The translations under genes and the position numbers were made by a program. Positions 1 to 8,271 of a DNA stretch of 64,000 nt are shown here, piece by piece (position 1 is the stretch's first letter; each line of letters starts with the position of its first letter). Source of the stretch: Telluribacter roseus. GTDB lineage: Bacteria; Bacteroidota; Bacteroidia; Cytophagales; Spirosomataceae. Under the pieces are notes generated by a model. That model was given only the letters and a program-made list of their open reading frames with translations, was not told where the DNA came from and did not search any database. The DNA lies in NCBI RefSeq assembly GCF_017355915.2, contig NZ_JAFEUV020000010.1, forward strand, positions 124,001 through 188,000, in the 5' to 3' direction.

Positions 1-583
1 TGAGAATGACATCGTCATAGGCCTCTTCCCGCCGCAGAAAATCGACCTTACCGGCCTGACCTACCGTACCGATGGTGTAAGCACCATATTTTTTACAGAT
101 GCGGTTGGCGAGTATGCCTACTCCACCGGCGGCACTATGGATTAGCACCGTCATCCCACTTTTCAAGTTTCCCAATTCGGTAAGGGCATAGTAGGCTGTA
201 AGGCCCTGCACCAGAAACCCGGCTCCTTCCTCGAAGCTCCACTCCTGCGGGAGTGCTATGACGTAGCGGTGATGGCTATTGATGTGTGACACGTACCCCC
301 CAAATTTGGTAGCGCCCATGACTCTATCACCTACCTTCCACTCCTGTACATCAGCCCCTACGGCTATGACCACTCCGGCATACTCCAGACCCGGTATAAA
401 CGATCCCTGGGGAGTGGCGCTGTACAGCCCCTGCATGGCGAATATATCAGCAAAGTTGAGCCCGATAGCCTCTACCTTCACACATACTTCATCGGCACCG
501 GGTGGTCCCAGCTCTTCGCTGACCCGCTTCAGATCCCGGATCGATCCGGCCTTAGGCATTCTGTAAACCTGTCGTTCTAACAT
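1..583 (-). CDS. Quinone oxidoreductase-like zinc-type alcohol dehydrogenase (MDR family), 3' end outside window
   Basis: The reverse strand is open from an ATG at 583 to the window edge, giving 194 residues of the N-terminal part. It reads as the medium-chain dehydrogenase/reductase superfamily, quinone oxidoreductase/VAT-1-like branch: GLNFADI and PGLEYAG in the GroES-like domain, then HSAAGGVG, the glycine-rich nucleotide-binding turn of the Rossmann domain, near residue 150. The expected reaction is NAD(P)H-dependent reduction of quinones or enones in the cytoplasm. The zinc-ligand cysteine cluster of true alcohol dehydrogenases is not seen in this part. An in-frame ATG at 559 is an alternative start. 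The C-terminal half is missing only because the window ends. Confidence 0.85.
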   Translation of the reverse strand, partial: MLERQVYRMPKAGSIRDLKRVSEELGPPGADEVCVKVEAIGLNFADIFAMQGLYSATPQGSFIPGLEYAGVVIAVGADVQEWKVGDRVMGATKFGGYVSHINSHHRYVIALPQEWSFEEGAGFLVQGLTAYYALTELGNLKSGMTVLIHSAAGGVGILANRICKKYGAYTIGTVGQAGKVDFLRREEAYDDVIL

Positions 584-679
584 TGCTTTACTTGATTACC
601 TTTTACCATACCTAACCATGACAAAATATCTTAGGCTGGATGGCTTCCCAGCCGGTGAAGGGGTTGTTCAGGGAGATAA

Positions 680-1639
680 TTAAAATACTATACCATTCGG
701 AGCGTTTATTTTCTTTGGGAAATTAATATCCCCCCACTGCTCTTTTAAGTTGGTCTCGATGGTAAGACTAAGGGCTGTCAATGGTACATCTTCAATACGG
801 TTTTCGAAGGGGTCTTCGGAGCGCTCTCCGATCAGGTCCAGGCACAGAAAGACGAATGAGATCAGAACCGACAGGGGTATACTCGCCCAGCGAAGCTCCT
901 CAACAAACACAAAGGGTAAGAGTGAGGCATGAATAAATACAAAGACCCGGGAGAAAAAGCTATACTGACGAAGAAACGGAGTGTTTTTGATCCGTTCGCA
1001 GCGCCCCTGTATGTTGTTGAATTCAATGAGCGTCTGCTCTAACCTCATGAACCTAAAGTCTGACAACCAGCCCTGTTCGAAAGCTATTTTCATGTCTTTT
1101 CCTTGCTGTTCGAGCAGGTAGTTAGGGGGGTTATTCATATGCGTGAATACTTCATATTCTTCGGGTGTAAGAAAAGCCTTAGTATCCGAATACTCATTGG
1201 GCTCCTCGTATATCTCTTCCTGCCACTGTTTGTTATAAACGTGTTTTTTGCGGAGGAACACCCGCAGAGCGTGTACAAAGGCTATATGACGATACACCAT
1301 GCGGTACTGTAGCTCTTTGACTTCGCTAGCCTGCTGAAGATTCTCCGGAATGATCATAATGATCACTTCACGTGCCCAGGCCCGGCTGTAGTTTACCAGC
1401 AGTCCCCATATTTGCCGCGCTTCCCACCACCTGTCGTAGGCATTGCTGGTCTTAAAGCCAAGGAAGATGGCCAGTGCTGTACTTAACGCAGTGATGGCTG
1501 TAAATGAAAGATGTAATCGCCATACTTCGAAATAATCGTGCAGTAAATAAACCAGAACAGCCAGGGTAATATAATAGGTCAGGCTTTTCCAGGTATAATG
1601 GAGAATCACGCCCCATTTCAGATTTCTACTTACAATCAT
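680..1639 (-). CDS. Bestrophin family anion channel
   Basis: This 319-residue membrane protein belongs to the bestrophin/UPF0187 (YneE) family of pentameric anion channels of the inner membrane. The hallmark stretch FLGFKTSNAYDRWWEAR lies at residues 59-75, after a hydrophobic helix near 20-34 and the start of a second near 47-60. A further hydrophobic pair is near residues 230-265, followed by the SEDPFEN-type motif typical of the C-terminal third. Length matches bacterial members (about 290-320). It stands alone between a quinone reductase gene on the same strand and a divergent lipoprotein gene. What ion it carries here cannot be told from sequence. Confidence 0.9.
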   Translation of the reverse strand: MIVSRNLKWGVILHYTWKSLTYYITLAVLVYLLHDYFEVWRLHLSFTAITALSTALAIFLGFKTSNAYDRWWEARQIWGLLVNYSRAWAREVIIMIIPENLQQASEVKELQYRMVYRHIAFVHALRVFLRKKHVYNKQWQEEIYEEPNEYSDTKAFLTPEEYEVFTHMNNPPNYLLEQQGKDMKIAFEQGWLSDFRFMRLEQTLIEFNNIQGRCERIKNTPFLRQYSFFSRVFVFIHASLLPFVFVEELRWASIPLSVLISFVFLCLDLIGERSEDPFENRIEDVPLTALSLTIETNLKEQWGDINFPKKINAPNGIVF

Positions 1640-1811
1640 ACTTACTTATAGAACAATACAGCCTTTTTAACCAACTCCCCTTTGTATTGTTCATGGCGGC
1701 TTCAACACCAGCAGCAGATTCCTGAATTAATCTAGGCTTTTCATCCGTCCATACCAGATAACTATCCTTTTGCCATTATTCTTAACTCTTTTTGAAGGGC
1801 GAAAGCTAATT

Positions 1812-1853
1812 TTGGCTACAACTTTGCAAAGACAGAGTTGAAGTTGTAGCCAA
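1812..1853. promoter_or_regulatory. 13-bp perfect inverted repeat upstream of lipoprotein gene
   Basis: The arms TTGGCTACAACTT (1812-1824) and AAGTTGTAGCCAA (1841-1853) are perfect inverted copies with a 16-base loop, ending 16 bases before the ATG at 1870. There is no T-tract after it, so it is not a typical terminator. It could be an operator or a 5'-leader hairpin controlling the lipoprotein gene; this is inference. Confidence 0.5.
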
Positions 1854-1869
1854 TCCTCGTTAAAGTAAA

Positions 1870-2652
1870 ATGAACATTCGGAGTTTGCACTTGCCCGTTA
1901 TTCTATTGTTCCTCATGTTGTGCTTTTCGTCCTGTACCTGCGAAGATGTGTACTTGGGGGAAATCAAGCTCAATGGTCAGCTTGATCAATTTGTGCCTGC
2001 CGTTTCGGGTGAGAATACTAAGGTACATTGGAACGGGAAGGTAGGAAGTCTGGGCTACAGCGTCACCCATGACACCCATTTTGAGACAGTACCGATAGGT
2101 GGAACGGGCAAGGTCAAAATACACGGTAAAGGAGCCGTTAGTTCCTGTGTTGAGTATTATCGGGCCGAAAAGCGGATAATAGGCGCTTATTCCGGCGCTA
2201 ATGCGCTTCCCTTCACCATTAGTATAACCCTGACGAAGAACTTCAACCCCGAACGCTATCTGAAAGACTACAAAAACGGTGACCTGGATGATGTAGTACA
2301 CTACTCAATAGCCTATATCACGGAGTTTCCGAAAACAGTAACGCGGGGTATGTTACACTACGATGCGTATAAGGCCCAGAGAACATTTGCCTTTTCATTG
2401 CATCCCGAGCGCCTGATCAATAAACCTGTGGATATAAAGCAGGAGCTCCTACACAACGTGACCCTGAATGGAAAACGGCACGACAAGCTGTACCATGTGT
2501 ACCTTACCTCCACCAGACTTTCGGAGGAAGAAGAGTACCTCAACGCTCAGTACCCGCTCAGCTTCATCAAAGGCATCTACGTTAAGGAGGGTGTGGGATT
2601 GATCCATGCCTACACTCAAAATGGGGACACCATCGAGTTTAGTCCCCTTTAG
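1870..2652 (+). CDS. Hypothetical lipoprotein, about 260 residues
   Basis: I do not recognise this family. The N-terminus has a hydrophobic signal of about 18 residues ending in a lipobox-like CFSSC, with cysteine near residue 22, so it is probably a lipoprotein exported to the cell envelope. The rest is beta-rich and mostly polar, without visible enzyme motifs or further membrane segments. It is transcribed alone, divergently from the bestrophin gene, with a perfect inverted repeat just before its start codon. Codon use resembles the neighbours, so there is no sign of recent transfer. A structural or binding role is possible, but nothing in the sequence decides it. Confidence 0.7.
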   Translation: MNIRSLHLPVILLFLMLCFSSCTCEDVYLGEIKLNGQLDQFVPAVSGENTKVHWNGKVGSLGYSVTHDTHFETVPIGGTGKVKIHGKGAVSSCVEYYRAEKRIIGAYSGANALPFTISITLTKNFNPERYLKDYKNGDLDDVVHYSIAYITEFPKTVTRGMLHYDAYKAQRTFAFSLHPERLINKPVDIKQELLHNVTLNGKRHDKLYHVYLTSTRLSEEEEYLNAQYPLSFIKGIYVKEGVGLIHAYTQNGDTIEFSPL

Positions 2653-2774
2653 TACAGCCACATCCGGCCACACAGGCAGGGGTGGCTACCTGGCACAATC
2701 GCCAAAGGCAATAACGTAGCAGCATTGACCAAAGTGGCAATGCAGACAACTAGGATAAGGTTATAATGTAGTGA

Positions 2775-2951
2775 TCAATTTTGGGCGTAGGTGGCGTGCA
2801 TCTCAGAGATGAGCTTGCGGTGCCCGGTGTCCTGCATACCTCCAAACATCCGGAGTATCTGCAGACCCATGAAAACGACCAGAGCCAGAAGGAAGCACTG
2901 AACCAATGGAAGACGTCTTCCGCTTGTAAACATTCTGTAGAAAAGTGTCAT
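2775..2951 (-). CDS. Small membrane protein, 58 residues, function unknown
   Basis: A 58-codon reading frame runs on the reverse strand from ATG at 2951 to TGA at 2775. The product has a basic N-terminus (TSGRR near residues 9-13), one hydrophobic segment of about 20 residues (LPLVQCFLLALVVFMGLQIL, 14-33) and a polar C-terminal tail of about 25 residues. That is the layout of a single-span inner membrane microprotein. No Shine-Dalgarno sequence is obvious, which is normal in this phylum. It lies alone in a spacer between two convergently facing single genes. It could be chance, but the frame's composition matches coding DNA better than the AT-rich DNA around it. Confidence 0.4.
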   Translation of the reverse strand: MTLFYRMFTSGRRLPLVQCFLLALVVFMGLQILRMFGGMQDTGHRKLISEMHATYAQN

Positions 2952-3633
2952 GGTTAGGGAGGGTTATTTTCTGTAAGTATATGAAAGACAGTTAATACTT
3001 ACAATACCTCCTCTTACCTTTCCTATTAAATTTCTATTTACTAAACTACATCATAAAATTCAATAAATTGTTCTTTAGGAAGGTACCTATCCTGCCATTT
3101 ACCTCCTTACTTCCTGAATGACGTAGGTTTAATTACTGATTTTCTGCTCCATAGCAGTTATGGCTGATCTACTCCAGCTTACTTTTCGAAGCACAGGAAT
3201 GGATTGGCTATGGTAATATTCCAAGTTAAAGTTTGTTAATTTAATGTTAACAAATTATGAATTTTATCAGGTAAATCATACCTGCTCCTGAACCCATAAT
3301 TGGCTCCATTTGACTATACTACGAGCTATAGTAATCTCTATCCTATCTTTTTTAGCCTTGACACCCTATGACTAAGCGTCTAATACGCCCCTACCAACTA
3401 CTGACCCCACTGTTCCTCCTTTGGTTGTAACCTCCACAAAAAATTAATAAAATACTTTTAGGGTACTTGAACTACTTCCCTGCCATATCGCCCTCACAAT
3501 ACCTATCCACCTCACAGCAAAGTATATTAGTAGCAGTCCATAAAAGAAACTAATCTACCTATAACGCGATAAGAACGTTATAAAGATATTGACAAAAAAC
3601 ATTTATCTCCTACTACTTTACTTACTTCAACAT
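2952..3633. other. AT-rich spacer, no gene seen
   Basis: About 680 bases with frequent stop codons in all frames. It may contain the promoter of the small membrane protein gene reading left. I see no RNA gene, no repeat and no convincing terminator. Confidence 0.5.
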
Positions 3634-4422
3634 CTACTTCACTAACTTTAACATAGCCTCGGCATAGCGACGCCCCAGCTCCCGGGCGGAGGGAGAGTCA
3701 AAGTGGGTGTTATCCCCTTTATGGATCAGACCTCCTGAACTAACACAGGCGGTATTATCTACCTGCTGAGGGAGCGCCTCAAGAGCCCGATTGACCACGG
3801 CTGCGGCGGGTGATTTTGCGACATAGAAGTCACCGAGTGTACCTACTACTACCGGCACGTCGGGTGCATTCAGCTCCTGGCGTAACAGCTGGATCAGGTC
3901 GGCCAGTTTGGCGGCATACTCTTCGGCTTTTTCGGGACTACTATCCGATTCGCCCTGGTGCCAGATAATGCCTTTCAGACGCCCGTTTTTCAGAGCGGCC
4001 CTCGCCCGGACGAGTGTCTCATCGTAGGGGTACGTTTTAGTCTGATCGTGATAGCCTCCCTGTACCCAGGAATCGATGGCTGACCCACCCGCCGCACAGG
4101 GAATGAGTCCGATGTTGCGCCGGGGAAAGGCTTCGGCGATCTTCCTGCCAAAGGCAAAACCCGGCCCTACACCTACCACAGTAGGCTTATCAAAGTGCAT
4201 GGGTTCGGTGGCCGGTACCCACTCCTCCTGTTTGTTCAGCATCCATATGCGGGGGTGCGGCGTCCGATCCTCGGTCTCCACGGCTCCCCTACCCGCCATA
4301 TTAGACTGCCCGACCAGGAGGTACAGGTCCAGCTTCCGGGGCTTTTGCGCAAGCGCCACGCCTATGTATTGACTTATCAGAAATGAAATAATCAGAAACT
4401 GCAGGTACTTTCTCATGAACAA
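3634..4422 (-). CDS. Secreted SASA-family carbohydrate acetylesterase
   Basis: This 262-residue protein has a signal peptide (about residues 1-25, ending ALA) followed by the sialate O-acetylesterase/CE6-like SASA domain. LVGQSNMAG places the nucleophile serine at residue 40 in a GDSL-like block. IIWHQGESD is the second conserved block, and NTHFD near the C-terminus supplies the catalytic histidine (about 240). It probably removes acetyl groups from plant polysaccharides or sialic acids in the periplasm or outside the cell. It is a single gene facing away from yjjX. Family assignment is firm; the substrate is not decided by the sequence. Confidence 0.88.
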   Translation of the reverse strand: MFMRKYLQFLIISFLISQYIGVALAQKPRKLDLYLLVGQSNMAGRGAVETEDRTPHPRIWMLNKQEEWVPATEPMHFDKPTVVGVGPGFAFGRKIAEAFPRRNIGLIPCAAGGSAIDSWVQGGYHDQTKTYPYDETLVRARAALKNGRLKGIIWHQGESDSSPEKAEEYAAKLADLIQLLRQELNAPDVPVVVGTLGDFYVAKSPAAAVVNRALEALPQQVDNTACVSSGGLIHKGDNTHFDSPSARELGRRYAEAMLKLVK

Positions 4423-4571
4423 TGATGATTAAGATCGGAACAATAAAGGTACTCACACCATAAAGACAGACAACCTCCAAAACTATGGGTACCAGCTAAA
4501 GCCTACTAGTAGCAGGATTCTTTTTTAGATTTACATTTTCATATCTCTACTAAGTGATTTACTCTTTTCAG

Positions 4572-5129
4572 ATGAATAAAGAAATACGCACCGTTGTAGT
4601 TGCCTCTAAAAATCCGGTAAAGATTGAGGCGGCACTCTCCGGATTCCAACTGATGTTTCCGGAGATGGATTTTGAGGTAGTACCTGTATCGGTCCCCTCC
4701 GGAGTAGCCGATCAGCCTATGACCGATCAGGAAACCCTACTCGGTGCCCAAAATCGGGTGCAAAATGCTTATACAGCCTTCCCGGAGGCCGACTATTGGA
4801 TTGGTATAGAAGGAGGAGTAGAAACAATGGGTGATGACTTGGCCGCTTTTGCTTGGATAGTAGTAAAATCGCATACGATGGCAGGTAAAGCCCGTTCCGG
4901 CGCCTTCTTCCTTCCGCCGGCCGTAGCGGCCCTGGTGAAGCAGGGGGTTGAACTAGGCGAAGCTGATGACCAGGTGTTCGGGCATACCAACTCCAAGCAA
5001 AAAGGAGGTGCTATTGGCCTGCTGACGGATAATGTTGTGGATCGCAGGCAACTTTATGAGCAGGCGGTACTGCTGGCACTGGTGTCGTTTAAGAATAGAG
5101 CGCTTTATCCTAAAGCGGAGGTACAGTAA
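4572..5129 (+). CDS. yjjX: Inosine/xanthosine triphosphatase (non-canonical purine NTP phosphatase)
   Basis: The 185-residue product matches the YjjX/DUF84 family of house-cleaning phosphatases that hydrolyse ITP and XTP and so keep deaminated purines out of nucleic acids. The motif SKNPVKIEA near the N-terminus and YWIGIEGGVE near the middle are characteristic. I chose the ATG at 4572; a GTG at 4554 would add six residues (MIYSFQ) that the family does not have. The gene is monocistronic and faces the M13 peptidase gene across a shared perfect palindrome that serves as terminator. Confidence 0.9.
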   Translation: MNKEIRTVVVASKNPVKIEAALSGFQLMFPEMDFEVVPVSVPSGVADQPMTDQETLLGAQNRVQNAYTAFPEADYWIGIEGGVETMGDDLAAFAWIVVKSHTMAGKARSGAFFLPPAVAALVKQGVELGEADDQVFGHTNSKQKGGAIGLLTDNVVDRRQLYEQAVLLALVSFKNRALYPKAEVQ

Positions 5130-5150
5130 GCTTTCCTAAGTACTAAAGAA

Positions 5151-5180
5151 CAAAGGGCGCCTGTCGACAGGCGCCCTTTG
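5151..5180. terminator. Bidirectional terminator palindrome
   Basis: A perfect 30-bp palindrome with arms CAAAGGGCGCCTG / CAGGCGCCCTTTG around TCGA sits between the convergent yjjX and M13 peptidase genes. It can fold the same way in both transcripts. Confidence 0.75.
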
Positions 5181-5206
5181 CTATAACTATATATTGTATT
5201 CTGCTC

Positions 5207-7285
5207 TTACCAGATACGGATACGATCTTCGGGCTTGATATACAGCTTGTCGCCAGGCTTCACATTAAAGGCCTTGTACCAGGCGTCCATATTTACCGGT
5301 GCTCCGATGGTACGGTATTCGCTGGGTGAATGAGGATCGGTAATGATCAGCTGTGCGGCTGTCTCAGGACGGATATTCATACGCCATACCTGAGCCCAGG
5401 ACAAGAAGAAACGCTGGTCAGGTGTAAAGCCGTCGATCAGTTCATTGGACTGTCCCTGCTTGGTCATTTTGAACGCTTCGTACGCCGCATTCAGACCACC
5501 CAGGTCACCAATGTTCTCACCCAGGGTCAGCTTACCGTTTACATGAATAGTATCCAGTACGGTATAAGCATCAAACTGCTTGGCCAAGGCGTTGGCTCTT
5601 TCCTTGAAGCGGGTCAGGTCTTCGGGAGTCCACCAGTTGCGCAGGGTACCGTCTTTGTCGTACTGGCTGCCTGAGTCGTCAAATCCGTGTGAAATCTCGT
5701 GACCAATCACCGCTCCGATACCACCGTAGTTCACAGCGTCGTCGGCATTAGGGTCAAAGAAGGGGAACTGCAGGATACCCGCCGGGAACACGATCTCGTT
5801 CATTACGGGGCTGTAGTAGGCGTTCACCGTCGGAGGTGTCATGCCCCACTTGGTACGGTCTACGGGCTTGCCCAACTGGCTTACCATATCATTGTACGAC
5901 CACTGGCTCGAGTTACGAACGTTCTCAAAGAATGTGTTACGGTTAATGGCGAGGCCTTTGTAGTCTTTCCACTTATCAGGGTAGCCTACCTTAGGCTTAA
6001 AGGCGTGCAACTTAGCCAGGGCCTTTTCCTTGGTAACATCGCTCATCCATTCCAGACCCTTGATCCGGATCTCGTAGGCCTTCACCAGGTTGCCGATCAT
6101 CTCGTTCATACGGGCTTTGGCCTCGGGCTTAAAGTACTTCTGCACGTACAGTTGTCCGAGTAGCTCACCGATAGCATTGTCAGTGAGTGAGGACATGCGC
6201 TGCCAGCGGGGAGTCTGTACCTTCTGTCCGGTGAGGGCTTGCGTAAAGGCGAAGTTGGCATCCACAAACGGTGAGCTCAGGTAAGGAGCGGCCGACTTCA
6301 GTACATTCCACTGCAGGTAGGTCTGCCAGTCAGCAATAGGCGTACTGGTCAGCAGCCCATTGAGCTCAGTGAAGAACCTGGGGTTATTGACCAGAATAGT
6401 ATCCTGACCAGTTACCTTCATTTTAGCCATCAACGGCTTCCATTCGATGCTGGAAGTAGTTTTGGCGAAGTCCGCTACGGCAAATTTGTTGTAGGTTTTG
6501 TGAGGATCACGCATCTCTACCCGGCTCATCTGCGCTTCGGCCAGCTTTTTCTCCAGATTGAAGATAGTCTCGGCATTTTTGGCAGCCGTAGCCTGAGGTA
6601 CGCCAGTCAGAGTAAAGAGCTTGGTGATATAGGTAATATAGGCTTCCTGGATCTTCTTGCTGCGGGCGTCGTCTTTCAGGTAGTAGTCACGGTCGGGAAG
6701 GGTGGTTCCGCCCTGGCTTAGCTGGGGAATCATGATCTCGACATTCTTCCGGTCCTGACCTACGTAGAAGCCAAACATAGGCGAAGCAATACCGGAAGTC
6801 TTCTGGAGAGCTACTTCATTAAGTACCCCTTTAACATCTTTTACGGCACCGGCTCTTTTCAGATCGGCTTTAATGGGTGTATAGCCTAGCTTTTCGATGG
6901 CTACGCTATCCATACCGGCTGCATAGAAATCACCCACGCGCTTCTCTATTGAGCCCGAAGCCGCGTTCTTGTCTTCAGCCGCTTCATTCAGAATGGTTTT
7001 GACGGCATTGATATTGAAATCGCGCAGTACGTTAAAGCTCCCCCAACGGGTTTCTTTAGCGGGAATGGCATTGTTTTTAAGCCAGGTACCATTGGCGTAC
7101 TGGTAGAAATCATCACCCGGCTTTACGCTCAGGTCCATGTTGGCTTTGTCGATGAAGGGAGCCTTAGGGCTGGCTTCCTGCTGAGCTGCCGCCTCAAGGG
7201 AGACAACAGTAGCCGCACCCAATAGCATAAGCCTGAATGGAGAGCTCCACTCAGACCTGCTTTTTGTAGGATTTTGTGTAGGCAT
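5207..7285 (-). CDS. M13 family (neprilysin/PepO-like) zinc endopeptidase, exported
   Basis: This 692-residue metallopeptidase has a hydrophobic export signal (about residues 17-35, ending AAAQQ), an all-helical N-terminal domain and the M13 catalytic domain. The zinc site is visible: HEISH with His529, Glu530 and His533, and GENIGDLGG with the third ligand Glu590 and Asp594. The substrate-binding NAYYSPVMNEIVFPAGI block precedes it, as in neprilysin and PepO. It should cut small peptides in the periplasm. Length (about 690) is typical. An internal ATG near residue 20 would still leave a signal, so the exact start is uncertain. It is monocistronic and divergent from the Mut7-C gene. Confidence 0.95.
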   Translation of the reverse strand: MPTQNPTKSRSEWSSPFRLMLLGAATVVSLEAAAQQEASPKAPFIDKANMDLSVKPGDDFYQYANGTWLKNNAIPAKETRWGSFNVLRDFNINAVKTILNEAAEDKNAASGSIEKRVGDFYAAGMDSVAIEKLGYTPIKADLKRAGAVKDVKGVLNEVALQKTSGIASPMFGFYVGQDRKNVEIMIPQLSQGGTTLPDRDYYLKDDARSKKIQEAYITYITKLFTLTGVPQATAAKNAETIFNLEKKLAEAQMSRVEMRDPHKTYNKFAVADFAKTTSSIEWKPLMAKMKVTGQDTILVNNPRFFTELNGLLTSTPIADWQTYLQWNVLKSAAPYLSSPFVDANFAFTQALTGQKVQTPRWQRMSSLTDNAIGELLGQLYVQKYFKPEAKARMNEMIGNLVKAYEIRIKGLEWMSDVTKEKALAKLHAFKPKVGYPDKWKDYKGLAINRNTFFENVRNSSQWSYNDMVSQLGKPVDRTKWGMTPPTVNAYYSPVMNEIVFPAGILQFPFFDPNADDAVNYGGIGAVIGHEISHGFDDSGSQYDKDGTLRNWWTPEDLTRFKERANALAKQFDAYTVLDTIHVNGKLTLGENIGDLGGLNAAYEAFKMTKQGQSNELIDGFTPDQRFFLSWAQVWRMNIRPETAAQLIITDPHSPSEYRTIGAPVNMDAWYKAFNVKPGDKLYIKPEDRIRIW

Positions 7286-7432
7286 AAATCGTTAACTAAA
7301 TGTTTTGATTCAGTAGAAATAACCCGAATTAAATTATTTCAAGTTCCGAAGATAGGAAGTTTTAGCCAAATTGTTGTTCTACTTATTATTAGTCAGTATT
7401 ATCATCGAATAGGTAGACCCATTATCCGCTGC

Positions 7433-8176
7433 ATGAACGACCAGAAAGCCCAGTTTTATTTTCATGGTAGTCTGAATGACTTCCTAAGCCCCTCCCTTAG
7501 AAACAGTTGGGTCTCTTACACCTATCGTGACCAACCCGCGGTCAAAGATGCCATTGAAGCCATCGGAGTACCTCATCCGGAGATTGATGTACTACTGGTG
7601 AATGGGTCCCCCGTGGCATTACTCTCGCCCTTACAGCCCGAAGCCCTGGTGGAGGTATACCCCCTGCACCATAGCCCTCAGTGGCCCGAAGGGTACTCGC
7701 TGCATACGCCTACACCCGGGCCTACTACCTTTGTGCTGGATGTACACCTGGGCCGCCTGGCCAAGCTCCTGCGTATGCTGGGCTTTGACTCCCGCTACGA
7801 GAACGACTACAACGATGCTACCATAGCCCGGATCGCGCAGGAGGAAAATCGTATCGTGCTGACGCGGGATATTGGTCTGCTTAAGCACCGGGCTGTTAGC
7901 CGGGGCTACTGGCTGCGGTCACAGCACGCGGATGAGCAACTGGCGGAAGTTATACAGCAGTTTCAGTTAAAACATGACTTTCACCCCTTTACCCGCTGCC
8001 TGACCTGTAACGGAAACCTGCTGAAAGTACCCAAGGAAACAGTGTTAGAAAACTTACCTCCCAAAACCCGGCTCTATTTTAATGAATTCTTCCAGTGTAA
8101 GACCTGCCAGAGGGTCTACTGGAAAGGCTCTCACTACGAGCGCATGCAGGCTTTTTTGAATAAAATCGCAGGTTAA
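7433..8176 (+). CDS. Ubiquitin-like domain plus Mut7-C RNase-type domain protein
   Basis: The 247-residue product combines an N-terminal ubiquitin/MoaD-like beta-grasp (Ub-Mut7C, about residues 10-90) with a C-terminal Mut7-C domain. The latter has VLDVHLGRLAKLLRMLGFD and LTRDIGLLK, the acidic motifs of this PIN-like nuclease fold, followed by a zinc ribbon (CLTC and CKTC pairs). RNase activity is predicted for the family; I know of no settled cellular role. I chose the ATG at 7433 because the open frame upstream has no family similarity and overlaps the divergent peptidase start. It is probably co-oriented, though not overlapping, with the lyase-like gene that follows. Confidence 0.88.
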   Translation: MNDQKAQFYFHGSLNDFLSPSLRNSWVSYTYRDQPAVKDAIEAIGVPHPEIDVLLVNGSPVALLSPLQPEALVEVYPLHHSPQWPEGYSLHTPTPGPTTFVLDVHLGRLAKLLRMLGFDSRYENDYNDATIARIAQEENRIVLTRDIGLLKHRAVSRGYWLRSQHADEQLAEVIQQFQLKHDFHPFTRCLTCNGNLLKVPKETVLENLPPKTRLYFNEFFQCKTCQRVYWKGSHYERMQAFLNKIAG

Positions 8177-8271
8177 AATCAAGATAATTTAACTACACAA
8201 TTCGCTATATATCAACTATTTACCTAGCCACCAACAAAGAACTATACCCCTGCATAAGGTGTTAATAGTAT

